A DNA stretch of 17,230 nt, taken from positions 1 through 17,230 of the forward strand of contig MKSH01000008.1 in NCBI GenBank assembly GCA_001898095.1. The letters run 5' to 3'. The translations under genes were made by a program, and so were the position numbers. The notes under the pieces are model-generated. The model did not search any database and had not been told where the DNA came from. It worked only from the letters and a program-made list of their open reading frames with translations. The stretch comes from Solirubrobacterales bacterium 70-9. Its GTDB lineage: Bacteria > Actinomycetota > Thermoleophilia > Solirubrobacterales > 70-9. Of the stretch, positions 7,433 through 13,646 are shown in pieces (the stretch's first letter is position 1; every line of letters starts with the position of its first letter).

Positions 7433-8263
7433 ATGGGACTTCTGGACGGCAAGGCCGCGATCGTCACCGGCTCGGCGCGAGGGATCGGACGGGCGACGGC
7501 CGAACTGATGGCCGCCGAGGGCGCGCAGGTGCTGATCAACGACCTCGACGCCGACGTCGCCGAGCAGGCGGCGGGCGAGATCGACGGCGAGACCGCGGTC
7601 TTCGGCGGCGACCTGACCGAGGGCGGCGCCTGCGACGACCTCGTCGCCGCCGCCGTGGATGCCTTCGGCAAGGTCGACATCGTCGTCAACAACGCCGGCT
7701 ACACCTGGGACGGGGTCGCCCACCGGATGACCGACGAGCAGTTCCAGGCGATGCTCGACATCCACACGATCGTCCCCTTCCGGGTCGCCCGGGCGCTCGC
7801 CCCCCACTGGCGCGAGGCGGCGAAGAAGGAGCGCGAGGAAGGCGTCGAGGTCTTCCGCAAGCTGATCATGACCTCCTCGACCACCGGGATGATGGGCAAC
7901 GCCGGCCAGGTCAACTACGCCGCCGGCAAGGCGGGCGTGGTCGGGATCGCGAAAACCCTCGCCAAGGAGTGGGGCCAGTTCAAGATCAACGTCAACGCGG
8001 TCGCCTTCGGCTTCGTCGAAACCCGCCTGACGGCCGCCAAGGAGGAGGGCGGCGAGATCACCTCGCCGACCGGCGAGAAGATCGAGCTCGGCATCCCCGA
8101 GCAGATGCGGGCGATGGCCCAGGCGGTCATCCCGCTCGGCCGCGCCGCCACCCCGACCGAGGCCGCGGGCCCGGTCCTCTTCCTCGCCTCGCCGCTGGCC
8201 GACTACGTGCACGGCCAGGTGCTGAACATCACCGGCGGGATGTTCGGCGGGATGTATACCTGA
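7433..8263 (+). CDS. SDR-family oxidoreductase (3-oxoacyl-ACP reductase-like)
   Basis: A 276-residue classical short-chain dehydrogenase/reductase. The Rossmann motif TGSARGIG is at residues 12-19 and NNAG at 86-89. The catalytic Ser is about S149 in MTSSTTGMMG, and YAAGK provides Tyr162 and Lys166. Asp37 in INDLDAD after beta-strand 2 could favour NAD(H). The family Asn of the catalytic tetrad (usually VN in helix 4) seems replaced by His111 (LDIHTIVPF). A charged insertion (REAAKKEREEGVEVFRK) precedes the Ser strand, a trait of an actinobacterial FabG-like subgroup. It probably reduces or oxidises a 3-oxo/3-hydroxy acyl thioester. A strong AGGAGAGGG precedes the ATG. The Ddn-like gene starts 7 bases after the stop, so the two are likely co-transcribed. 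Confidence 0.9.
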   Translation: MGLLDGKAAIVTGSARGIGRATAELMAAEGAQVLINDLDADVAEQAAGEIDGETAVFGGDLTEGGACDDLVAAAVDAFGKVDIVVNNAGYTWDGVAHRMTDEQFQAMLDIHTIVPFRVARALAPHWREAAKKEREEGVEVFRKLIMTSSTTGMMGNAGQVNYAAGKAGVVGIAKTLAKEWGQFKINVNAVAFGFVETRLTAAKEEGGEITSPTGEKIELGIPEQMRAMAQAVIPLGRAATPTEAAGPVLFLASPLADYVHGQVLNITGGMFGGMYT

Positions 8264-8270
8264 GCACCTG

Positions 8271-8765
8271 ATGACCGGCGTGGCGGAGGGACACGAGGCG
8301 ACGGAGCGGTCCGCGCCGCCCTACCTCCGCTACGCCGACCAGCTCTGGCCGCTCACCAACCGGCTGGCCGACGCCCACACCTTCCTCTACCGCAAGACCG
8401 GCGGGCGGATCGGCGCCCGGGTGCCGGGCGGGCGCGGGCGGATGCTGCTGCTCGACCACGTCGGGGCCAAGAGCGGCACCCTGCGCACCTCCCCCCTGCT
8501 CTACGTGCCGGACGGGGACAACCTCGTCCTCGTCGCCTCCAAGGGCGGCTTCCCGAAGAACCCGGCCTGGTTCCACAACCTGAAGGCCAACCCGGAGACC
8601 TACGTGCAGGTCGACGACGAGCGCCGCCGCGTCCACACGCGCCTGGCCACCGCCACGGAGCGTCCCCGCCTCTGGGACCTCGCCGTCACCGTCTGGCCCG
8701 GCTACGAGGACTACCGCCGCCGCACCGACCGCGAGATTCCCCTCGTGGTGCTCGAGCCGGCGTAG
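8271..8765 (+). CDS. Ddn-family deazaflavin (F420)-dependent oxidoreductase
   Basis: A 164-residue protein with the split-barrel signature of the Ddn/nitroreductase-like deazaflavin family: LLDHVGAKSGTLRTSPLLYV around residues 60-80, then VLVASKGGFPKNPAWFHNL and KANPETYVQV. In Mycobacterium tuberculosis Ddn uses reduced F420, and relatives reduce quinones, enones or nitro drugs. The conserved GxKSGxxRxxPL and GGxPKNPAWxxNL blocks are what I rely on; F420 use is inferred from the family. The first 20 residues are variable. It overlaps no neighbour and sits directly downstream of the SDR, suggesting the pair act on a related hydride-transfer step. The ribosome site is weak (GAGCACCTG before the ATG), consistent with translation coupled to the SDR. 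Confidence 0.85.
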   Translation: MTGVAEGHEATERSAPPYLRYADQLWPLTNRLADAHTFLYRKTGGRIGARVPGGRGRMLLLDHVGAKSGTLRTSPLLYVPDGDNLVLVASKGGFPKNPAWFHNLKANPETYVQVDDERRRVHTRLATATERPRLWDLAVTVWPGYEDYRRRTDREIPLVVLEPA

Positions 8766-8814
8766 GACGGCGCACTTCGGGGCCCGGGCGACCGGGGACG
8801 GCGTGCTTCGGAGC
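8766..8814 (+). repeat. Imperfect 18-bp direct repeat
   Basis: The 18 bases at 8766-8783 (GACGGCGCACTTCGGGGC) recur at 8797-8814 with three differences. The copies are 31 bp apart start to start and begin immediately after the Ddn-like stop codon. They may be remnants of a small duplication; no function is evident. Confidence 0.5.
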
Positions 8815-8834
8815 GCCTGCGGCGGGGGACGGTC

Positions 8835-8894
8835 CCGTCCTGGGCGTCTCGTGGCGGCCCGGGCAGGCTGTGGCCGCCACGAGACGCCCAGGAC
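8835..8894 (+). terminator. Long perfect hairpin with conserved 12-nt loop (copy 1), 3' of the Ddn-like gene
   Basis: The 24-base arms at 8835-8858 and 8871-8894 pair without a mismatch around the loop CGGGCAGGCTGT (8859-8870). It begins 70 bases after the Ddn-like stop. No T tract follows, so it is not a textbook intrinsic terminator, though T-less hairpins are common in high-GC Actinobacteria. The loop is identical to that of the hairpin at 9116-9171 when each is read in the direction of the gene it follows. Alternatives are a REP-like element or an mRNA 3'-end stabiliser. Confidence 0.7.
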
Positions 8895-8938
8895 GCGAGG
8901 CTTCCGGGGAGGGACGACACGCCTCCACCACGCCCCCA

Positions 8939-8987
8939 GGTCGATGGGCCGAAAAGCGCTGATATGGAGCGCTTTCCGGCCCATCGA
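8939..8987 (-). repeat. Near-perfect 21-bp hairpin (different loop)
   Basis: The arms at 8939-8959 and 8967-8987 pair in 20 of 21 positions around a 7-base loop (GATATGG on plus). In a plus-strand RNA the odd pair is A/C, but in a minus-strand RNA it is a G-U wobble, so the fold is slightly better for minus-strand transcripts. Its loop and stem are unrelated to the flanking hairpins. It could be a backup terminator for the minus-strand SDR or an independent palindromic element. Confidence 0.6.
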
Positions 8988-9115
8988 CATCTCGGCCCTC
9001 ACGGAAGGGTCACTTCGCGGCGTCTTCCCTCGGGGAACGTGGAGTTCCCGGCGTCCCCCTCGCGACCCTCCGCCGTGACCCGCACGGGACCTGCGCCCTC
9101 GCCCTCCCCCCGAGG

Positions 9116-9171
9116 CCCGGCCCTCTCGTAGGCGGTCACAGCCTGCCCGGACCGCCTACGAGAGGGCCGGG
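9116..9171 (-). terminator. Long perfect hairpin with conserved 12-nt loop (copy 2), 3' of the second SDR gene
   Basis: The 22-base arms at 9116-9137 and 9150-9171 pair perfectly around ACAGCCTGCCCG on plus, which reads CGGGCAGGCTGT on minus. Reading with the minus-strand SDR, it starts 29 bases after the stop. Near the loop the stem keeps a TCTCGT block like copy 1 but then differs (AGGCGGTC against GGCGGCC), with matching changes in the other arm. No T tract follows. Confidence 0.7.
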
Positions 9172-9200
9172 TCCCTTGGCCGTCCCGCCGCCGCCCGGCC

Positions 9201-10055
9201 CTACGTCCCCCGGCGCTCCTCGGCCGGGAGCTCGCCGCTGCGGGCGGCCAGGCGCTCGGGGGGCCAGGCGCCGAACCAGTCGTCGCGGCCGCCGTCGAGG
9301 GTGATCGTGGTGCCGGAGTAGTAGTCGCCCGCGGGCGAGGCGAGGTAGGTGAGGAGCCAGGCGATCTCCTCGGGGCGACCGGTGCGGCCCACCGGGATCG
9401 TGGCGGCGATGTTGTCCACCACCTCGCGCGGATACTTCGTCAGCAGCGTCTCGGTGGCGAACTGGCCCGCGGCGACCGCGCAGGTGGTGACGCCGAAGCG
9501 CGACCACTCGATCGCCAGCGTGCGCATCATGTTCTCCACCGCCGCCCGCGCCGCGCCCGAGTGGACCATCCCCGGCATCCCGTTGTGGGGCGAGAGGGTG
9601 ACGCTGATGATCTTGCCGCCGTCGCCCGGGATGAAACACTTGGTCGCCGCCGCGTGGGACATCAGCCAGGTGCCGGTGACGTTCAGCTCGATCACCGCGC
9701 GGAAGCCTTTCGGCGAGATCGCCTCGGCGGGCGAGAGGAACTGGCCGCCGGCGTTGTTGACGAGGGCGTCGAGGCGGCCGTGGCGCTCCATCAGCCGCTC
9801 GAAGAAGGCGTCGACCGACTCCTCCTCGCGGATGTCGAGCGTCTGGTGTTCGAACGCCCCGGGCAGGCCACCGGCGAGCTCCGCCGTCTCGGCCAGCGGC
9901 TCCTCGCGCCGCCCGCAACCGACGACGGTCGCCCCCAGCCGCGCCATCTCCAGCGCCGTCTCGCGGCCGAACCCGCTCCCCGCTCCGGAGACGACGACCA
10001 CGGCGCCGTCGAGCAGACCGTCCCTGAACACCTGCGAACGCGACTTTTCAGCCAT
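9201..10055 (-). CDS. SDR-family oxidoreductase (2,4-dienoyl-CoA / trans-2-enoyl-CoA reductase-like)
   Basis: A 284-residue protein from the ATG at 10055. The cofactor motif SGAGSGFG lies at 23-30 and NNAG at 100-103. Arg49/Arg50 after CG suggest NADP(H). The usual Tyr-x-x-x-Lys is missing: the matching segment is VHSGAARAAVENMMRTLAIEW (His165 to Trp185 region), like the HxGxAKAAV block of peroxisomal 2,4-dienoyl- and enoyl-CoA reductases. Here the catalytic Lys is replaced by Arg170. The C-terminal tail after GGRDDWFGAWPP extends beyond most SDRs. Role: probably NADPH-dependent reduction of an unsaturated acyl-CoA, fitting the dehydrogenase and hydratase genes nearby, but this is inference. 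It is divergent, with a 40-bp gap, from the metallo-beta-lactamase-fold gene. Confidence 0.85.
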   Translation of the reverse strand: MAEKSRSQVFRDGLLDGAVVVVSGAGSGFGRETALEMARLGATVVGCGRREEPLAETAELAGGLPGAFEHQTLDIREEESVDAFFERLMERHGRLDALVNNAGGQFLSPAEAISPKGFRAVIELNVTGTWLMSHAAATKCFIPGDGGKIISVTLSPHNGMPGMVHSGAARAAVENMMRTLAIEWSRFGVTTCAVAAGQFATETLLTKYPREVVDNIAATIPVGRTGRPEEIAWLLTYLASPAGDYYSGTTITLDGGRDDWFGAWPPERLAARSGELPAEERRGT

Positions 10056-10095
10056 CGCCGGCCAGCCTACAGTCGCGATCCACCCGCGTACCCTG

Positions 10096-11016
10096 GTGGA
10101 TGAATTGGCCGTCCACGTCGAACCACAACCGCTGAACGGCGCCCTCCCGGGCGGGCAGGCCGGGGCAAACGTCGCGGTCGAACCGTTGATCGCGGGCCAC
10201 GTCGACTTCCCCCGGGCGGCGATGGTCGACCAGGGCGGCAGCTTCAAGACCCTGCGCCTCGCCCGCGCGATGTCCAGCTCCAAGCAGGCCGAATCGGTCC
10301 CCGTGCCCGCCTTCCTGATCCACCACCCGACCGTCGGCCCGGTCCTCGTCGACACCGGCCTCCACCCCTCGATCGCCAGCGGCGGCTCGGAGAATTTCGG
10401 CGGCCTCGCCAACCGCTTCGGCCGGCCGTCCCTGGAAGCCGGGGAAGACGTGCCCTCGCAGCTGCGCGCGAAGGGGGTCGAGCCGCGCCAGGTGCCGGTG
10501 GTGGTGATGACCCACCTGCACCTCGACCACTCATCGGCGATCTCCGAGTTCCGCGACTCCACCTTCGTCGTCAGCGCCGCCGAGTGGCAGGACGCCGCGC
10601 ACGGCTCCAAACCGTCCCTGAACGGCTACCGCCGCGCCCACTTCGACCTCGCCTTCGACTATCGGACCGTCGATTTCGACGGCGACGGGATCGGCTCCTA
10701 CGCGACCTTCGGGCGCACTTTCGACCTCTTCGGCGACGGTTCCGTGCGCCTCGCGTTCACCCCCGGGCACTCGGCCGGCCACTGCTCGGTGATCTGCCGG
10801 CTGGCGGGCGACGACTTCGTCATCGGCGGCGACGCGATGTACATGGCGGGCCAGCTCGACGGCTCCGAACCGCTGCCGCCGCGCCCCTTCGACGCCCACA
10901 TGCTGCGCCGCTCACTGCAGGAGCTGCGGCTCTTCCACGCTCAGTTCCCGGGCGCGGTGATCACGCCTGGGCACGATCCGGACTTCTATGCCCGGATCGC
11001 TCCCCGCTTCGAGTAG
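10096..11016 (+). CDS. Metallo-beta-lactamase-fold hydrolase (AHL-lactonase-like)
   Basis: About 306 residues from the GTG at 10096. CTG 10093 and TTG 10105 are alternatives, the latter with a GGTGGA close upstream; there is no convincing Shine-Dalgarno for the GTG. The HxHxDH zinc motif is THLHLDH (His140, His142, Asp144, His145), followed by His225 in TPGHSAGHCS, Asp246 in VIGGDAMYM and His293 in TPGHDPDF. This is a complete dinuclear metal site. Order and spacing resemble N-acyl homoserine lactonases and related lactonases or esterases. Quorum quenching is one possibility; a housekeeping thioester or lactone hydrolase is equally likely. The last 56 bases overlap the 3' end of the convergent plsC-like gene. 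The long open frame upstream of 10096 is a shadow of the SDR. Confidence 0.85.
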   Translation: MDELAVHVEPQPLNGALPGGQAGANVAVEPLIAGHVDFPRAAMVDQGGSFKTLRLARAMSSSKQAESVPVPAFLIHHPTVGPVLVDTGLHPSIASGGSENFGGLANRFGRPSLEAGEDVPSQLRAKGVEPRQVPVVVMTHLHLDHSSAISEFRDSTFVVSAAEWQDAAHGSKPSLNGYRRAHFDLAFDYRTVDFDGDGIGSYATFGRTFDLFGDGSVRLAFTPGHSAGHCSVICRLAGDDFVIGGDAMYMAGQLDGSEPLPPRPFDAHMLRRSLQELRLFHAQFPGAVITPGHDPDFYARIAPRFE

Positions 11017-11704
11017 CGATCCCCGCGTACATCTCGCGCACGCGGGCGAAGATCTGGTCGGCGACCTCCTGCTGGCGCTCGCGGCTCGGCTCCGCCTCCA
11101 CCGGGAAGGTCATCGGCTCGCCGTACTCGACCGTCACCCGCGGGAACCGCAGTCGCTTCCAGCCGCGCACCCCGGCCGAGCCATGGATCGCGGTCGGGAT
11201 GATCGTCACCCCGGTCTCCAGGGCGATCCGCCCGATCCCCGGTTTGGCCGTCCCCAACTCACGCGAGCGCGAGCGGCCGCCCTCGGCGTAGACGAGCAGC
11301 AGCTCCCCCTGGCGGATCAGCTCGTAGGCGGTTTCGAAGGCCATCTCGTCGCGGTGGCCGCGGCGCACCGGGAAGACGCCGCCGGCCTTGAGGATGTAGG
11401 TGAGGACCGGCGGGCCGAAGAGCTGGGATTTCGCCATGAAGCGCACCTTGCGCCAGAGGTAGATGCCGACGAAGAAGTGGTCGGCCTGGCTGAAGTGGTT
11501 CGGGGCGAGCACCGCGGCGCCCTTACGGGGCACGTTCTCGCGGCCGACCGCGGCGACCCGGTAGAGCAGGATCGTCGGCACCGTGACGACGATGCGGGCG
11601 AGCGTGTAGGTCCATCCGGCGCCCTTGCGCGCCGACTCGTGGAACTGGTCGAAATACTCCTCCGGGCGGTCGTCCAGGTAGACCTGTGGCTTCATCTCGG
11701 GCAT
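10961..11704 (-). CDS. 1-acyl-sn-glycerol-3-phosphate acyltransferase-like (PlsC family)
   Basis: A 247-residue member of the LPLAT/AGPAT family, which transfers an acyl chain to lysophosphatidate or a similar acceptor at the inner membrane. The block I motif NHFSQAD gives His70 and Asp75 (HX4D). Block II is GGVFPVRRG (109-116 region), block III is EGGRSRS (141-147, Gly for the usual Thr) and block IV is VTIIPTAIHGS near 166. Residues 33-52 are hydrophobic and could anchor the protein. The ATG at 11704 is used; a TTG at 11710 and an ATG at 11695 are also in frame, and none has a good ribosome site. It lies 61 bases downstream of the glycosyltransferase on the same strand, so the two may form a glycolipid-making unit. 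Its 3' end overlaps the convergent hydrolase gene. Confidence 0.88.
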   Translation of the reverse strand: MPEMKPQVYLDDRPEEYFDQFHESARKGAGWTYTLARIVVTVPTILLYRVAAVGRENVPRKGAAVLAPNHFSQADHFFVGIYLWRKVRFMAKSQLFGPPVLTYILKAGGVFPVRRGHRDEMAFETAYELIRQGELLLVYAEGGRSRSRELGTAKPGIGRIALETGVTIIPTAIHGSAGVRGWKRLRFPRVTVEYGEPMTFPVEAEPSRERQQEVADQIFARVREMYAGIATRSGERSGHRSPDRAQA

Positions 11705-11765
11705 CGGCAAGAGCGGCGACGGCAGGCGTCCCCGTGATCGTCCTTACTCTCGGTCCGGGACGGGG

Positions 11766-12530
11766 TTACGGGGGCGGCCCCGGACCCGACGAACGGCGGG
11801 GCCGCGGGGCTCGGCGGCGGAAGCGCCGCGAGAGGAAGACGAGCCCGAAGTCCCGCAGCTGCACGGCGCGGTGGAGGAAGCCGCGGGCGTCGCGACCGGT
11901 GGCGCGGTGCTCGAGGTCGATCTCGTACTCCCCCACCCGGTAGCCGGCGCGGACCGCGTCGACGGTCATCCCGATCTCCATGCCGAAGCCACGGGCGAAG
12001 GGGAGCACGGCGCGGAGGGTGTCGGCGCGGAGGGCTCGCTGGCCGGAGATCGGCGCCCGCGCCTCGACGCCGCAGAGCCGCCGCTCCGCCCAGCGGGCGA
12101 AGCCGAGGGCGACGCCGAAGCCGCCGCCGACCCGGCGCGCGAACTCCGCCACCGCGAGGTCGCACTCCCCCGCCCGCACGGCCTCGACCAGCGGCACCAG
12201 GCGCCCGGCGCTCTCGCCGAGGTCGCCGTCGCAGAGGAGAACCAGCGCCGGCGCCGGATCGGCGCTCAGCGCCGCCTCGCAGGCCGCGGTCACGTTGCCG
12301 CCCTTGCCGTGCGGCCTGCGCCGCGTCACCACCTGGGCCCCCGCGACCATCGCCCGCTCCCCCGTCCCGTCGCGCGAGGCATCGTCGCCGACCCAGATCG
12401 CCGCCCCCGGGAAGGCCGCCCGCAGCGCCGCCACCGTCGCCGCGATCCGGTCCGCCTCTTCGTGCGCGGCGACCACCACGGCGAGGTCGCCGGCGGCGGT
12501 CGGGGGCGCGGTTTCCGGCGTCGGTCCCAT
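11766..12530 (-). CDS. Family 2 glycosyltransferase (DPM/GpgS-like)
   Basis: A 254-residue GT-A glycosyltransferase. After a short Pro/Thr-rich N-terminus, DLAVVVAAHEEADRI (15-29) begins the fold. WVGDDASRDGT (46-56) binds the nucleotide, GKGGNV (75-80) follows, and LLCDGDLGES (98-107) carries the DxD metal site. The acceptor half has ISGQRALR, GFGMEIGMTVDAVRAGYRV and LEHRATGRDARGFLHR, as in dolichyl-phosphate mannosyltransferase- and glucosyl-phosphoglycerate-synthase-like enzymes. No C-terminal membrane domain is present, but the Arg-rich tail could bind membrane. Donor and acceptor are not determinable. The ATG at 12530 is 42 bases from the divergent biotinyl protein start. It is probably co-transcribed with the PlsC-like gene downstream. 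Confidence 0.85.
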   Translation of the reverse strand: MGPTPETAPPTAAGDLAVVVAAHEEADRIAATVAALRAAFPGAAIWVGDDASRDGTGERAMVAGAQVVTRRRPHGKGGNVTAACEAALSADPAPALVLLCDGDLGESAGRLVPLVEAVRAGECDLAVAEFARRVGGGFGVALGFARWAERRLCGVEARAPISGQRALRADTLRAVLPFARGFGMEIGMTVDAVRAGYRVGEYEIDLEHRATGRDARGFLHRAVQLRDFGLVFLSRRFRRRAPRPRRSSGPGPPP

Positions 12531-12558
12531 CGACCCCCATTTTCGCCTCGGCGGCGGC

Positions 12559-12564
12559 TATTGT
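12559..12564 (+). promoter_or_regulatory. Possible -10 box of a leaderless promoter
   Basis: TATTGT at 12559-12564 fits TAnnnT and ends 8 bases before the GTG of the biotinyl protein, which has no Shine-Dalgarno. That distance would place the transcript start at or next to the GTG, as in leaderless actinobacterial mRNAs. No clear -35 is seen. Confidence 0.4.
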
Positions 12565-12572
12565 CCCCGCCG

Positions 12573-12785
12573 GTGCCGAACATCGACGCACATATCACCG
12601 GCAACGTCTGGAAAATCGAGGTCGCGATCGGCGACACGATCAGCGAGGGCGACACCGTCGTCATCCTCGAGTCGATGAAGATGGAGATCCCGGTCGAGGC
12701 CGAGGACGACGGCAAGGTGAGTGAGATCCGCTGCGAGGAGGGCCAAGCCGTGAGCGAAGGCGACGTCCTCATCGTCCTCGAGTAG
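12573..12785 (+). CDS. Stand-alone biotinyl (biotin carboxyl carrier) domain protein
   Basis: A 70-residue protein that consists only of a biotinyl/lipoyl-attachment domain. The biotinylation motif ESMKMEIP is present, with Lys36 as the modified residue, between two half-barrel repeats (HITGNVWKIEVAIGD and DDGKVSEIRCEEGQAV). Such proteins carry CO2 on biotin from a biotin carboxylase to a carboxyltransferase, as in acetyl- or acyl-CoA carboxylases. Here the partner subunits are not in the window, so the complex is unknown. The GTG at 12573 matches the domain start; the longer open frame upstream reads Arg-rich shadow sequence antisense to the glycosyltransferase. It lies 7 bases before the crotonase-family gene, suggesting one operon and an acyl-CoA link. 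Confidence 0.88.
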   Translation: MPNIDAHITGNVWKIEVAIGDTISEGDTVVILESMKMEIPVEAEDDGKVSEIRCEEGQAVSEGDVLIVLE

Positions 12786-12792
12786 GTCGGCG

Positions 12793-13644
12793 ATGCCGGA
12801 GCGCTCGGCCGGGGGGCCCGAGAGCGAGGCCGGCGGGGCGACGGAGCGCCTGGCGGGCGGCAAGCTGCTGCTCGACCGGCCGGCCGAGGCGGTGGCGCGG
12901 CTGCGCATCGCCAACCCGGAGCGCCGCAACGCGCTCGACCCGGAGATCCTCGCCGCGATCGCCGCGGTGCTACCGCGGCTCGACCACGGGATCGCCACCC
13001 GCTGCGTGTTGATCACCGGCACAGGACCGGTCTTCTCGGCGGGCTACGACATCGCCGAATTCAGCGACGAGGACTTCGAGCAGGAGGCCGCGGCGCTTGT
13101 CGCCCACCCCTTCCAGGCGGCGATGGAAGCGCTGGTCGGCCACCCCTGGCCGGTGGTCGCGGCGATCAACGGGATCTGCCTCGGCGGCGGGCTCGAGCTC
13201 GCGGTCAGCTGCGACCTGCGGATCGCCGCCGCGGGGGCGAAGCTCGGCATGCCGCCCGCCAAGCTCGGCCTCGTCTACGGCCACACCGGACTGCGGCGCT
13301 TCGTCGAGACGATCGGCCTCCCCCGTACCCGCGAGATGTTCTTCACCGGCCGCAACCTGGTAGCCGCGGACGCGCAGCGGATCGGGCTGGTCAACCAGGT
13401 GGTCGCCGACGAGGAGATCGACGCGGCCGGGGTCCGCCTGGCGGGCGAGATCGCCGTCGCGGCGCCGCTCGCCACCCGCGGCAACAAGCGGGTGATCGAC
13501 GTGCTCGCCGCCAACCCGGTCCTCTCCCCCGCCCAGGAGGAGGAGCTGGTCGAGCTGCACCGCGCCTGCTTCGGCTCGGCCGACTTCCGCGAGGGCGTCC
13601 GCGCCTTCGCCGAGAAGCGCCGCCCGGTCTGGACAGGCCGCTAG
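12793..13644 (+). CDS. Enoyl-CoA hydratase/isomerase (crotonase) family protein
   Basis: A 283-residue crotonase-fold protein after a variable 25-residue N-terminus. The oxyanion-hole strand is GTGPVFSAGYDIAEF (76-90), with the second half in INGICLGGGLELAVSCDLRIAA. Glu135 matches the first catalytic Glu of rat crotonase (Glu144). The second (Glu164, in the PE of the next loop) is Pro155 here, in GMPPAKLGLV, and the usual PGxGG segment is VYGHTGLRR. Simple two-glutamate hydration is therefore uncertain: an isomerase, thioesterase, decarboxylase or specialised lyase reaction is possible. It lies in a tight cluster, 7 bases after the biotinyl protein and 2 bases before the DNA glycosylase gene. 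ATG at 12793 with a poor ribosome site suggests coupled translation. Confidence 0.88.
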   Translation: MPERSAGGPESEAGGATERLAGGKLLLDRPAEAVARLRIANPERRNALDPEILAAIAAVLPRLDHGIATRCVLITGTGPVFSAGYDIAEFSDEDFEQEAAALVAHPFQAAMEALVGHPWPVVAAINGICLGGGLELAVSCDLRIAAAGAKLGMPPAKLGLVYGHTGLRRFVETIGLPRTREMFFTGRNLVAADAQRIGLVNQVVADEEIDAAGVRLAGEIAVAAPLATRGNKRVIDVLAANPVLSPAQEEELVELHRACFGSADFREGVRAFAEKRRPVWTGR

Positions 13645-13646
13645 CG

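Larger units (their letters stand above)
8766..9200. other. 435-bp convergent intergenic region rich in inverted repeats
   Basis: No convincing gene lies here. Short open frames exist on both strands, but they are Arg/Pro/Gly-rich or are produced by the palindromes. The region holds an imperfect direct repeat, three long hairpins (listed separately) and a minor GGGAAC/GTTCCC stem near 9034-9051. It separates the 3' ends of the Ddn-like gene (plus) and the second SDR gene (minus), so terminator or 3'-end functions are the simplest reading. Confidence 0.75.

Noticed and set aside
8835..9171. MITE or insertion-sequence remnant bounded by the inverted loop-sharing hairpins
   Set aside because: No target duplication or transposase remnant is seen, and the two stems differ in sequence instead of being exact inverted copies. 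Not excluded, but the 3'-end element reading explains orientation and position better.
9349..10095. N-terminal extension of the metallo-beta-lactamase-fold protein
   Set aside because: The extension lies antisense to the SDR gene and lacks any domain; the zinc hydrolase fold is complete without it.
10961..11016. Frameshift or assembly error creating the overlap of the hydrolase and acyltransferase ends
   Set aside because: Both C-termini look natural for their families up to near the stop (the metal His293 in one, an amphipathic helix then a short tail in the other), so no error is needed, though the last residues of the acyltransferase are not verifiable here.
11871..12572. N-terminal extension of the biotinyl protein
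   Set aside because: The residues are Arg/Ala/Pro-rich and antisense to the glycosyltransferase; the domain itself is complete from the GTG at 12573.
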